From: Phycisphaeraceae bacterium
GTDB lineage: Bacteria; Planctomycetota; Phycisphaerae; Phycisphaerales; SM1A02
Assembly: GCA_019636735.1 (NCBI GenBank)
Contig: JAHBWY010000001.1
Span: forward strand, 514,419-578,418
DNA length: 64,000 bases
Reading direction: 5' to 3'
Made by a program: the position numbers and the translations under genes. Below, in pieces: positions 33,820-42,482 of the stretch. A model generated the notes under the pieces. The model saw only the letters and a program-made list of their open reading frames with translations. It did no database searches and was not told the origin of the DNA. Each line of letters begins with the position of its first letter. Positions within the stretch are counted from its first letter, which is position 1.

Positions 33820-36117
33820 ATGGATCTGAAGCGCCGTCACCTCGTGCTCGCCCTGGTCGGATCGCTTCTGGCGCCGCTTGGGGCGCTCGCGGCCGAAGAG
33901 ATCCCCGACTCGACCGGGGCGATCCCGCCCGGCGAGAAGACTTCGCTCGTCCGGGTGCAGCCGAGAACGGTGCGCGACCTGCGCGTCGCTCTCGCTCTGA
34001 CCAATGATGTCTGGAGCCACGCGATGCGCGACGGTCTCATCGACCTTCGTGTTGCGGTGACCAGCCTCGCGACCTTGGATCAGCAGGGCGTGCCCTTTGA
34101 GGTCCTCATCGCCGATGTCGAGGGGTTGATCGAGGCCCAGGCCGCCGACCGCACTCGCGTCGCGGCGGAGCAGGCCGAGGGCGGCATCGCCGACGCCGAT
34201 TGGTACGCCGATGTGAAGACGCTCGCCCAGATCAACGCGCGCATGGATCAGCTCGCCGCGTCGCACCCGGCGCTCGTGACACCGATCACCATCGGAACGA
34301 GTCTCCAGGGGCGGCCGATCCGCGGTCTGCGTCTCTCGTCGCTTCCCGTTGACAGTGAAGCTCCCGGGTTCCTCTTCAATGCCACGCAGCACGCCCGCGA
34401 GTGGGCCACGCCGATGGTCGCGATGTTCCTCGCGGAGCGGCTTGTCAATGACGCCGCGACCGACTCGGAGATCGCTGCAATCCTCGCGGGCAGTGAGATC
34501 TTCATCCTGCCGGTCATCAACCCCGATGGCTACCAGTTCAGTTGGGACTCGCAGCGCCTCTGGCGAAAGAACCGGCGCAACAACGGCAATGGAACCTTCG
34601 GTGTCGATCTCAATCGCAACTGGGGCTATCAGTGGGGTGGGGCGGGGTCAAGCGGCAATCCTGCCTCGGAGACCTACCGCGGAACCGCGCCGTTCAGCGA
34701 ACCCGAAACCCAGGTCCTCCGCGATTTCATGCTCAACCACGGATGGATCCTGGCGCACATCGACTACCACAGCTATGGCCAGCTCATTCTCTGGCCTTGG
34801 GGCTACACCTCGCAGTTCTGCGATGACCAGCCTCTCTTTGCATCACTCGGCGCGTCGATCCAGACTGCCATCGCCGAGGTGCATGGCCGAAGCTACTTTC
34901 CCGGCCCGATCTACACCGGCATCTATCCCGCATCGGGCACTGTGGTGGACTGGGCCTATGGCGCTGGTGGCGTCCTCTCAACAACCATCGAGGTTCGGGA
35001 CAAGGGCGGCTACGGCTTCCTGATTCCGCCACCCGAAGTGAGACCCTGCGCCGAAGAGAACACCGAGGCGGCGCTCGCCCTCATTCGCGCGACGCTTCAG
35101 CCGGGGTTCATGACCTACGAAGGTACGCCACCCTGGTGGGTCGAGCCTGAAACGCTCGTGCCGGTGGTCGTCTTTGCCTCGGCGCTCGTGTCGACTTTCG
35201 ACGCGCCGCCGCTCCTGCGCACTCGCATTGGCACGACCGCGCCCTTTGCTGAGTCAGAAACACAGTCGCTCGGTGGCGGCCGCTATCTCGGCTGGCTTCC
35301 TCCCGCGAAGTGCGGCGCGATCATCGAGTGGTTCTTCGAGTGGCCGGGCAGCGATGGCGCGCTCCTTCTGCCCGATGCGGCGCCGAATGAGGTGTTCCGA
35401 ACAACGGTGCTCGCCTACGAGCGGATCTACTTCGACGACTTCGAGCAGGACTCCGGGTGGGTCTCGGGCGCGCCTGGCGACAATGCCACCAGTGGCCACT
35501 GGGTCTTGGTTGAACCGATCGGCTCCATCGGCGAACCCAGCGAGGATCACACGCCCGACGGCACCATGTGCTGGCTCACCGGACAGAGCGACCCCTTCGG
35601 ACCGCCTGGCAATGGGAATGTCGACAACGGGGTGACCTCGCTCACCAGCCCCTGGCTCGACGGGAGCGATCCCAACGCGATGCTCCGGTACTGGCGCTGG
35701 TACTCCAACGACATGGGCCCCAATCCGAACAATGACTCGATGCTCGTCCTCGCCTCGACTGATGACTCCACCTGGACGCTCGTCGAAGAGGTGTCAGTCA
35801 CCACCTATGAGTGGACCGAAGCGAGCTTCCGCATCGGCGACCTTCTCGAGACGCCGGGTCCGTTCAAGCTGCGATTCGTTGCGCGAGACCTGCGAGGGCC
35901 GTCACTTGTCGAAGCGGCGCTCGACGATGTCTCGATCGACGCGACCTTCTGCGGTCCTCGGCCCGAGGACCTGAACTCCGACGGCTCCGTCGACGGTGCC
36001 GACCTCGCGCTACTCCTGGGCCAGTGGGGGCCCTGCGACGGCTGCGCGGCCGATCTCAACGGTGACGGGACCGTGAATGGGGCCGATCTCGCGCTGCTGC
36101 TGGGCGCCTGGGGTTGA
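33820..36117 (+). CDS. secreted M14 zinc carboxypeptidase with C-terminal dockerin-like pair
   Basis: A 765-residue exported protein: signal peptide (1-25), propeptide-like region (about 30-130), then an M14 domain. Zinc ligands are His191 and Glu194 in QHAREW and His317 in DYHSYGQ; catalytic Glu391 is in TIEVRDKG; NPDGYQFSW and DLNRNWGYQW are classic M14 segments. After about residue 430 come beta-sandwich domains, including a jelly-roll-like one with an EDHTPDGTMCW segment. Two dockerin-like calcium loops sit at the very end (DLNSDGSVDGADLALLLG and DLNGDGTVNGADLALLLG). Its stop codon abuts the efp stop codon. Confidence 0.93.
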   Translation: MDLKRRHLVLALVGSLLAPLGALAAEEIPDSTGAIPPGEKTSLVRVQPRTVRDLRVALALTNDVWSHAMRDGLIDLRVAVTSLATLDQQGVPFEVLIADVEGLIEAQAADRTRVAAEQAEGGIADADWYADVKTLAQINARMDQLAASHPALVTPITIGTSLQGRPIRGLRLSSLPVDSEAPGFLFNATQHAREWATPMVAMFLAERLVNDAATDSEIAAILAGSEIFILPVINPDGYQFSWDSQRLWRKNRRNNGNGTFGVDLNRNWGYQWGGAGSSGNPASETYRGTAPFSEPETQVLRDFMLNHGWILAHIDYHSYGQLILWPWGYTSQFCDDQPLFASLGASIQTAIAEVHGRSYFPGPIYTGIYPASGTVVDWAYGAGGVLSTTIEVRDKGGYGFLIPPPEVRPCAEENTEAALALIRATLQPGFMTYEGTPPWWVEPETLVPVVVFASALVSTFDAPPLLRTRIGTTAPFAESETQSLGGGRYLGWLPPAKCGAIIEWFFEWPGSDGALLLPDAAPNEVFRTTVLAYERIYFDDFEQDSGWVSGAPGDNATSGHWVLVEPIGSIGEPSEDHTPDGTMCWLTGQSDPFGPPGNGNVDNGVTSLTSPWLDGSDPNAMLRYWRWYSNDMGPNPNNDSMLVLASTDDSTWTLVEEVSVTTYEWTEASFRIGDLLETPGPFKLRFVARDLRGPSLVEAALDDVSIDATFCGPRPEDLNSDGSVDGADLALLLGQWGPCDGCAADLNGDGTVNGADLALLLGAWG

Positions 36118-36672
36118 TCAGGCGCGGCTCTGGTAGCTGCCGTCGGTCGTGTTGACGCGAATCTTCTCGCCGATGGTGATGAACGGCGGCACGCGCGTCT
36201 TGAGGCCGGTCTCGAGCGTGGCCTCCTTGAGCTGGTTCGTGGCCGTGGCGCCCTTGATGCCGGGCGGCGTGTCGGTCACTTCAAGCTCCACCGAGGTCGG
36301 GAGCTCGATCGACACGGGTTTGCCGTCGCACCAGCAGACGACGACGGAGTTGTTCGGCTTCACATAGAGCGGGAAGTCGCCGACGAAGTCCTTGGAAAGC
36401 TCCGCCTGTTCGAAGTTCTCGTTGTCCATGAAGACGAAGGTGTCACCGCTGGAGTAGAGGTACTCCATGGGGCGACGGTCGAGATCAACCTGTTCGACTT
36501 CCTCGCCGGAGCGGAGGCGCTTGTCGATGAGCGAGCCGGAGTTGAGGTCACGAAGCTTGACCTGCACGAATGCCCGGAGATTGCCCGGGGTGACATGGGT
36601 GTACTCGGTGATCTGAAAGAGCTTGCCATCCATCTTGATGGCCATGCCCGGGCGCAGGTCGGTCGACTTCAT
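36118..36672 (-). CDS. efp: translation elongation factor P
   Basis: A 184-residue EF-P, which relieves ribosome stalling at proline runs. All three beta-barrel domains are present: KOW-like N-domain (1-65), OB domain (66-128, FMDNENFEQ) and C-terminal OB domain (TDTPPGIKGATAT to GEKIRVNT). The tip loop reads TPGNLRAF, so the residue aligned with the modified Lys34 of E. coli is Asn31; Arg33 is two further on. ATG 36672 (MKSTDLRPG) is chosen by family length. It is convergent with, and immediately adjacent to, the M14 gene. Confidence 0.95.
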   Translation of the reverse strand: MKSTDLRPGMAIKMDGKLFQITEYTHVTPGNLRAFVQVKLRDLNSGSLIDKRLRSGEEVEQVDLDRRPMEYLYSSGDTFVFMDNENFEQAELSKDFVGDFPLYVKPNNSVVVCWCDGKPVSIELPTSVELEVTDTPPGIKGATATNQLKEATLETGLKTRVPPFITIGEKIRVNTTDGSYQSRA

Positions 36673-36831
36673 GGGTTTCTCCGCACAATTTGGGGGTCGC
36701 GATTGTAACGCGATCGTTGAGAAGTGCCACCTCGGTGCCGGGAACATCGCGTGACGGCCTTGTGACCCCCTCGTGCAAAGGGCGGGTTAGACTCACTGTT
36801 CGTTCGAAATTGCTCCTTGGAGTACCCGTCA

Positions 36832-38043
36832 ATGATCCTTGCGATGTCTCTCGTCGTGGCGCTTGCGCCGCTCCCTCCTGTCGAGCCCTCCGCGATTGCG
36901 CCTTCACCGGTCACCGCGTTGGAGACTCAGGCGCAGGACGCGCCGACCCCGGCCGGAACGCCCCAGCCTTCGCCGCGCCCCGAGCGCACCGCTCCGCAGC
37001 GTGGAGACGCGCCAGCCCCCGGAGCGCGGCCGACGCCGCCTTCCACAACGCCGACCCCGCCGCGGCCGCGCGCTCCCATGCCCGAGCCTGAGCCCGATGA
37101 GGATGGCATGATCGACGCGCCGCCGCCGCTCGAAGTCGATCCGCCGGTGCTCGACTTCGGGTTCATTGCGCCGCGCCAGCAGGTCACCGGCAAGGTGAAG
37201 CTCTGGAATCGCGGCCGAAACCCCGTGCGGATCATCGCGGTGCAGCCGAGCTGCAAGTGCACCACCACCAACGATGTGACCGACCAGGACATTGCGCCGG
37301 GCGAGTTCGTCGAGCTCGAAGCGGGGCTTGATGCGGCCAATTCGCCCCAGCCTCGCAAGGCGGTCATCAAGATTCTGGCCGACAAGTATCAGCGCGTGCT
37401 CGAGTTCGATGTGCGGGGCGAGGTCGCCTACCCGCTTCGTGCGCAGCCCGGCACCTTCAACATCGTGCGCGGTCAGGAGCAGTCCGGTCGAGTGCTCATC
37501 GAGAGCATCGACAAGAAGCCCTTCCGCATCTGCAATGTGCATGGCGAAGCGCCGCAGTATGTGAACTTCGACCCGACCAGCGGCGAACCGCAGTCGCAGT
37601 ACCTCATCGCGTGGGATCTCAAGAAGTATGGCGATGCGCCACCACACTACTGGCTCATCGAGACCGATCACCCCGACTGCCCGCTTCTGCCGGTGCGCAT
37701 TCGACATGAATCGACCATTCCGCGGCCCGTGTTCCGCATGAAGGACTACGCCATGAACCTCGGTCGGATGGATCCGAACTCCTCGGTCGAGGCGGAGATC
37801 CTCATCGAGGACCCGGGCGAGCCCATTCTCACGGTGACCTCGGCGAGCGATCGCGCCCGGGCGGAGATGATCCGGACGGAGGTCGTCGATGGCTGGCTCC
37901 ACCTTCGCGTGCGCATTACCCCGAGGAAGGATCTCGAGGGAGTCTTCGACTTTCCATTGGTGATCTACTCGCCGACCAAGGACATGGAGATCCCCGCCTT
38001 CGGCGTCATCCGTTCGTCGGATGCCGGTTGCCGCGCCTCCTGA
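36832..38043 (+). CDS. DUF1573 domain exported protein
   Basis: A 403-residue protein. ATG 36832 begins a signal-like segment (MILAMSLVVALAPLPP). A long Pro/Ala-rich linker follows (about 20-95), then a DUF1573 domain: PPVLDFGFIAPRQQVTGKV, NRGRNPVRIIAVQPSCKCTTT, and the end around VLEFDVRGEV. DUF1573 is an immunoglobulin-like fold in exported proteins of Bacteroidetes and Planctomycetes; its function is unknown. A second beta-sandwich region (about 205-400) follows. The stop is 12 bp before the fabI start, so they are co-transcribed. Confidence 0.82.
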   Translation: MILAMSLVVALAPLPPVEPSAIAPSPVTALETQAQDAPTPAGTPQPSPRPERTAPQRGDAPAPGARPTPPSTTPTPPRPRAPMPEPEPDEDGMIDAPPPLEVDPPVLDFGFIAPRQQVTGKVKLWNRGRNPVRIIAVQPSCKCTTTNDVTDQDIAPGEFVELEAGLDAANSPQPRKAVIKILADKYQRVLEFDVRGEVAYPLRAQPGTFNIVRGQEQSGRVLIESIDKKPFRICNVHGEAPQYVNFDPTSGEPQSQYLIAWDLKKYGDAPPHYWLIETDHPDCPLLPVRIRHESTIPRPVFRMKDYAMNLGRMDPNSSVEAEILIEDPGEPILTVTSASDRARAEMIRTEVVDGWLHLRVRITPRKDLEGVFDFPLVIYSPTKDMEIPAFGVIRSSDAGCRAS

Positions 38044-38055
38044 CAGGACCAACGC

Positions 38056-38835
38056 ATGAGCCTGATGCAGGGAAAGCGCGGACTCGTCGTCGGCATCATC
38101 AACGACCACAGCTACGCATGGAGCATCGCCCAGCGCCTTCGCACGCACGGGGCTGAGTTGCTCTTCACGCACCTGCCCGGCGACAAGATGCAGCGCCGAG
38201 TCCTGAAGGCCATCGAAGGGCTCGGCATTTCGCAGCCGTGGCTCGAACCGATGGATGCCGGAAGCGACGAGGATCTCGACCGGGTCTTCGCCAAGATCGG
38301 CGCGGACTTCGGGCGGCTCGATTTCCTGGTGCACTCGATCGCTTTCGCTGACAAGGACTGGCTGCGCGAGGGCGCATTCACAGGCACCCCGCGCCAGGTC
38401 TTCACGCAGGCGATGGACATTTCCGCGTTCACCTACGCCGCCATGGCGCATCGCGCTGCTCCGCTCATGACCAATGGCGGCTCGATGATCGCCATGAGCT
38501 ACTACGGCGCGGAGAAGGCGGTGCCCGGCTACAACGTGATGGGGGTCGCGAAGGCCGCGCTCGAAGCCACCGGGCGCTACCTCGCCATGGAGTTGGGCCA
38601 GAAGCAGATTCGCGTGAATGTCATCAGCGGCGGGCCCCTGCGCACCATGAGCGCCCTCGCCGTTGGAGGTTTCCAGGAGATTCTCGGCTGGGTGGAGAAG
38701 AAGGCGCCGCTTCGCCGCAACATCACGGGCGCCGAGGTCGGCGACACAGCGGTCTGGCTCCTCTCCGACCTCGGATCAGGCGTGACCGGCCAGACCATCT
38801 ATGTCGATGCCGGCTACTCGATCATGGGCCTGTAG
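38056..38835 (+). CDS. fabI: enoyl-ACP reductase [NADH]
   Basis: A 259-residue short-chain dehydrogenase that performs the last reduction of fatty-acid elongation. It has the FabI-type nucleotide site (GLVVGIINDHSYAWSIA) and the catalytic Tyr149, Tyr159 and Lys166 in MSYYGAEKAVPGYNVMGVAK, spaced as in E. coli FabI. ISGGPLRTMSA and VTGQTIYVDAGYSIMG complete the pattern. The length is normal. It is the second gene after the DUF1573 protein. Confidence 0.96.
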   Translation: MSLMQGKRGLVVGIINDHSYAWSIAQRLRTHGAELLFTHLPGDKMQRRVLKAIEGLGISQPWLEPMDAGSDEDLDRVFAKIGADFGRLDFLVHSIAFADKDWLREGAFTGTPRQVFTQAMDISAFTYAAMAHRAAPLMTNGGSMIAMSYYGAEKAVPGYNVMGVAKAALEATGRYLAMELGQKQIRVNVISGGPLRTMSALAVGGFQEILGWVEKKAPLRRNITGAEVGDTAVWLLSDLGSGVTGQTIYVDAGYSIMGL

Positions 38836-38882
38836 TCAGAGCGTGAGAGCGACGGCGCCGCCAACATGGCGCGGCGCATGGA

Positions 38883-39938
38883 TTACTCCCACTCCGCTGC
38901 CAGCGCATTACGAGGCAGGATCCACGGACCGGGGTGATCGAGATCAGCCTGAGGCAGGAGCATCTCGCGAAGCCGAGCCACCAGTGCCGCGATGCCGTCC
39001 CCGGTCTTGGAACTGACAACGAGGTCGGCCTCGGCGGCTTCCCTTGATGCGGAGGCCTCCGGCAGATCGCCCTTGTTCAGCACTCGAAGATGCGTGCGCG
39101 GCGCGTCCGGCCAACCGCCGCCTGGTTCGGCCAGCGACACGACAAGATCTGCCGCGCCGATCAATGACGACGCGATCGTCTGGGCTTCACGCTCGATGGG
39201 GTCGTCGCTCAGCCGAAGTCCCGGGGTATCGAACCAGTCCACCACCAGTCCATCGAGCTCGATGCGCGCCGAGACCGCGTCGCGCGTCAGGCCGGGTTCG
39301 GGACCCGAGAGCGCCAGGTCGAACTCGGCCAATCGGTTCAGCAGCGAGCTCTTTCCAGCGTTCGGCCGACCGATGACCGCAATGCGCGCCGGCTCGATCA
39401 GGCGCCACAGTCGTTCGCCGCGGGCGAAGTCGTCAGCGGTCACCGGCTCGCGCGGCGCAGCGCGATCTCGTTCGGCGAGCCTGGCGGCCTGGCGAAGCAG
39501 CAGCGGCATGGCGATCGGGCTTGCCGCCCTCGCCACGGCTTCGAGCACCGCTGCCTCCTCCTCGTCATCGGCCTCCGGATAGAGGTCGCTCTGGGTCAGG
39601 TGCGAGCGAGCCGTCTGAAACGACGGCTCGGCATGAAGCACCTGGCACTCATGCAGCAGGTTGGAGAGGCGCTCTCGAATGCGCACGCCGCCGTGGGGCA
39701 TCAGCAGGGCCACGCGCGCGTTCACGCGCGCAATGACTCCGGTGTCGATGTCGCCGAATCGGGCCAGAATGACCTGCCCCGGATCGGGGACACGGCCCGC
39801 CACGCGCTGAAGCACGGGTTCGATTTCACCGACGAGTTGGAGCACGGCGATGGGCCCGGGCACGGAGACCGTTGTCCAGGTTGACGCGCATCTGGACCTG
39901 CGGGTCGATGACCGCCCGTCTTCGGTAGACCCGGTCAC
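38883..39938 (-). CDS. MnmE-like GTPase without the CxGK end
   Basis: A 351-residue TrmE/Era-class GTPase. The N-terminal part (about 30-120) is a degenerate MnmE N-domain (VALLMPHGGVRIRERLSNLL). A helical segment follows, then a G domain: GRPNAGKSSLLN (G1), a G2 Thr in PGLTRDAVSA, WFDTPGLRL (G3), NKGD (G4) and SSKTGDG (G5). True MnmE, which modifies the tRNA wobble uridine, ends in a Cys-x-Gly-Lys motif; here the protein stops at residues AAEWE without it, and it is about 100 residues short. GTG 39938 overlaps the coaX stop (GTGA). It is the last gene of a four-gene overlapping unit. Confidence 0.85.
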   Translation of the reverse strand: MTGSTEDGRSSTRRSRCASTWTTVSVPGPIAVLQLVGEIEPVLQRVAGRVPDPGQVILARFGDIDTGVIARVNARVALLMPHGGVRIRERLSNLLHECQVLHAEPSFQTARSHLTQSDLYPEADDEEEAAVLEAVARAASPIAMPLLLRQAARLAERDRAAPREPVTADDFARGERLWRLIEPARIAVIGRPNAGKSSLLNRLAEFDLALSGPEPGLTRDAVSARIELDGLVVDWFDTPGLRLSDDPIEREAQTIASSLIGAADLVVSLAEPGGGWPDAPRTHLRVLNKGDLPEASASREAAEADLVVSSKTGDGIAALVARLREMLLPQADLDHPGPWILPRNALAAEWE

Positions 39939-40723
39939 GATTCGACCTCGAGCGATCGACGCACCGCGACGGCAATGCCCAGAAGTGTCAACTCGGGCAC
40001 GATGCGATCGATGAGTTCATCCTCGCCAAAGAGCGTGGCCGCGTCACCGCCAGTCGCGACCACCGGCGGAAATGCGCCGTATCCGGTGGCATATCGCTCG
40101 ACCAAGCGCCACACCATGCCTCGGAGGCCGTGATAGACGCCCTGAAGCATGGCCTCCGCGGTGTTCCGTCCGAATGGAACATCGTCGGGCTGGGCGAACG
40201 CGACGCGCGGCAGCGCCGCGGTGCGCTCATGCAGCGCGGTGAGCTGCATCGACGCTCCAGGCGCGATGGCGCCGCCATGGAAGACGCCCTCACCATCGAT
40301 GAAGTCCACGGTGACGGCGGTCCCCGCATCGACCACGATGCACGCACTGCGCATGACATCCCAGGCGGCTGCCGCATTCAGGAGGCGGTCGGCGCCGACT
40401 CTGGTTCCCGGCTCAAGGCACTCGCCGATGGGCACCGCAAGGTCGCGCCCGATGCGCTGAATCTCCGTTCCCAGCGCCGCCGAGAGACGCACTTCCAGCG
40501 GGTCCGCCACCGGATCGTTCACGCTCGCAAGCACACACAGCCGGTCGACGGTGACCGCATCGCCGCGTCCTTCCTCCACCCGTTGCCAGAGGCGCCTCGC
40601 CGTCGCGTCGAGGCGCTCGTGGTCGCTGTTGTCCACGCGATCGCTCTCAAGGAGGGTGCCGTCAGCGAACGCGCCGAAGGCCGTGCGGGTGTTGCCAACT
40701 GAAACGGCGAGCAGGGGGGTCAC
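39935..40723 (-). CDS. coaX: type III pantothenate kinase
   Basis: A 262-residue enzyme that phosphorylates pantothenate, the first step of coenzyme A synthesis. The ASKHA-fold marks are present: LLAVSVGNTRTAFG (phosphate 1 loop), GADRLLNAAAAWD, VVDAGTAVTVDFID (phosphate 2), GGAIAPGASMQ and a late VATGGDAATL. GTG 40723 is taken as the start because it overlaps the aminotransferase stop as GTGA and gives the correct length. It is the third gene of the btpA-aminotransferase-coaX-GTPase unit. Confidence 0.93.
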   Translation of the reverse strand: MTPLLAVSVGNTRTAFGAFADGTLLESDRVDNSDHERLDATARRLWQRVEEGRGDAVTVDRLCVLASVNDPVADPLEVRLSAALGTEIQRIGRDLAVPIGECLEPGTRVGADRLLNAAAAWDVMRSACIVVDAGTAVTVDFIDGEGVFHGGAIAPGASMQLTALHERTAALPRVAFAQPDDVPFGRNTAEAMLQGVYHGLRGMVWRLVERYATGYGAFPPVVATGGDAATLFGEDELIDRIVPELTLLGIAVAVRRSLEVES

Positions 40724-41646
40724 TTCGCCGAGTGTAGGCGGGGACGAAGCAGCTCGAAGAGCCGCGGCGCCCACGCGTCCGAGTCGACTGCTATGGGCGC
40801 GTCGCCCAGGGACCCCGTGGCCGACGCAGTTTGGAGCCGCGCGGCGTTGCGAGTCGGCACGCCGTCGATTTCGGCAACGATGGAGAGAAGTCGGCGGCTG
40901 CTGGTGATCATGACCTCATCGGCGTCGACGAGCTCTTCGATTCGCACGCGCCGCTCGTCCACTTCAACCCCCTCGGATCGCGCCGCATCGATCACCATGG
41001 CGCGCGTCACGCCATGCAGGATCGGCGGGCCGTCCTCCGTTCCCGGAGTGATCAGGCGTTCACCACGACGAAGGAAGACATTCGTGGAGCCGCCTTCGCT
41101 CAGGATGCCGTCGCGGTGCAGGACGGGCTCATCGGCGCCAAGCTCCGCCGCTCGCATGGCTGCGAGCACATTGCCCAGGAGGCTGATGGTCTTGATTTCG
41201 CAGCGAAGCCATCGCTCATCGGGCAGCAGGACGATGCGGACACGGTCGGGCCCCATCAGCTCGGCAAGACTCGGCGCTGACGACGCGAGCGCCAGGACCG
41301 TCGGCTGAAGCCCCGCGGGGGGCACATGCGACCGCTGGGGCGCCGCGCCGCGAGTCACCTGAAGGTAGACGGTTCCATTGTCGATGCCGTTGGCGTCCAG
41401 AAGCGCCTCGCATATGGTTGGCAGCTCGCCCGCGTCGAAGCCATCGATTCGAGCGAGTTGCAGGCTTCGCTCCAGGCGGCGCTGATGCAACTCCATGCCG
41501 ACGCCGATGCGATCGAACACGCGCACCAATTCATAGACGCCGTCGCCGAAGAGAAATCCGCGGTCGAGCACGCTCACCCGCGCCTCGTGAAGGGCACGCA
41601 CCTTGCCGTTCAACCACACCTGCTCCGCGGGTGCGCCGTGGATCAT
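40720..41646 (-). CDS. class IV aminotransferase (D-amino-acid/branched-chain type)
   Basis: A 308-residue pyridoxal-phosphate enzyme. DRGFLFGDGVYELVRV, the catalytic Lys in EIKTISLLGNVLA, and the cofactor-binding SEGGSTNVFLRR match fold-type IV aminotransferases. The pattern is closest to D-alanine aminotransferases; the branched-chain enzyme or 4-amino-4-deoxychorismate lyase are alternatives. ATG 41646 is chosen because it overlaps the btpA-like stop as ATGA. It lies directly upstream of coaX. Confidence 0.88.
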   Translation of the reverse strand: MIHGAPAEQVWLNGKVRALHEARVSVLDRGFLFGDGVYELVRVFDRIGVGMELHQRRLERSLQLARIDGFDAGELPTICEALLDANGIDNGTVYLQVTRGAAPQRSHVPPAGLQPTVLALASSAPSLAELMGPDRVRIVLLPDERWLRCEIKTISLLGNVLAAMRAAELGADEPVLHRDGILSEGGSTNVFLRRGERLITPGTEDGPPILHGVTRAMVIDAARSEGVEVDERRVRIEELVDADEVMITSSRRLLSIVAEIDGVPTRNAARLQTASATGSLGDAPIAVDSDAWAPRLFELLRPRLHSAK

Positions 41647-42443
41647 GCTCGCGCCCTCACCATGGCATCGAGGCGCGCGGGATCGAGCGGACTCGCCCAA
41701 TGGCCGTCTCTCTTCAACGCGCTGCCGACGATGACCGCGTCGGCCACTTCGAGCAGCATGGGAAGCGTGTTTGGCGTGGCGCCCGAGCCGACGATGAGCG
41801 GAAGCGACGACGCCTCCCGAACGGCACGAAGGTCACCATGCGAGGTGGCGCGGCCGGTCTCTGGGCCGGTGACAATGAGCGCCTCGGCACCGAAGAACTC
41901 CGCCGCTCGGGCATGCGCGGCCACATCGAGGTCGTGGGTCAGTGCGTGACTGGAGTGCTTCTTTCGAATGTCCACGGCCACCAGGACTCCCTCGGCGCCA
42001 ATCTGGCGACGATAGCGCAGGAGCGGACCGGCATCGGCGCTGGCGAGAACACCTTCGTCGGCCACGGCGCTGAAGACAAAGCCCTCGGCGCGGATGAACG
42101 CGCCGCTGGCGGCGTGGGCCACCGCGAGCGCCGCCATGTTGGCTCCCGCCAGAATCTGGACGCCAACCGGAATGGCGACCGCTTGGCGCACGGCGAGAAC
42201 GCACGCCGTCATCGCAGCCACGATCTCGGGACCGACCACACGCGCGAGGTAAGGCGCGTCGTGCATGTTCTCGACGAGGATCGCATCGAAGCCTGCATCG
42301 GCGAGGATCTTCGCTTCGGCAGCCGCATGGGCCGCAATCTCCGTGACGGTGTGTAGCGCCTTCGGTGTGCCGGGGAGCGCGGGCACATGCACCATGCCGA
42401 TGAGTGCGCGGGGGCGATGCAGGAAGGGGCGCCGAGCGGCCAT
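41643..42443 (-). CDS. BtpA family protein
   Basis: A 266-residue TIM-barrel protein of the BtpA/SgcQ family: IGMVHVPALPGTP, ILVENMHDAPY, FIRAEGFVFS, DIRKKHSSH and GSGATPNTLPMLL. BtpA is known for photosystem I assembly in cyanobacteria, but homologues are widespread in non-photosynthetic bacteria and their role is not known; a sugar- or nucleoside-related enzyme is suggested by the fold. It is the first gene of a four-gene run with 4-bp overlaps. Confidence 0.88.
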   Translation of the reverse strand: MAARRPFLHRPRALIGMVHVPALPGTPKALHTVTEIAAHAAAEAKILADAGFDAILVENMHDAPYLARVVGPEIVAAMTACVLAVRQAVAIPVGVQILAGANMAALAVAHAASGAFIRAEGFVFSAVADEGVLASADAGPLLRYRRQIGAEGVLVAVDIRKKHSSHALTHDLDVAAHARAAEFFGAEALIVTGPETGRATSHGDLRAVREASSLPLIVGSGATPNTLPMLLEVADAVIVGSALKRDGHWASPLDPARLDAMVRARA

Positions 42444-42482
42444 GGCCGAAGCATACGGCCGGCGCGGCGTAGACTGCGGTTG

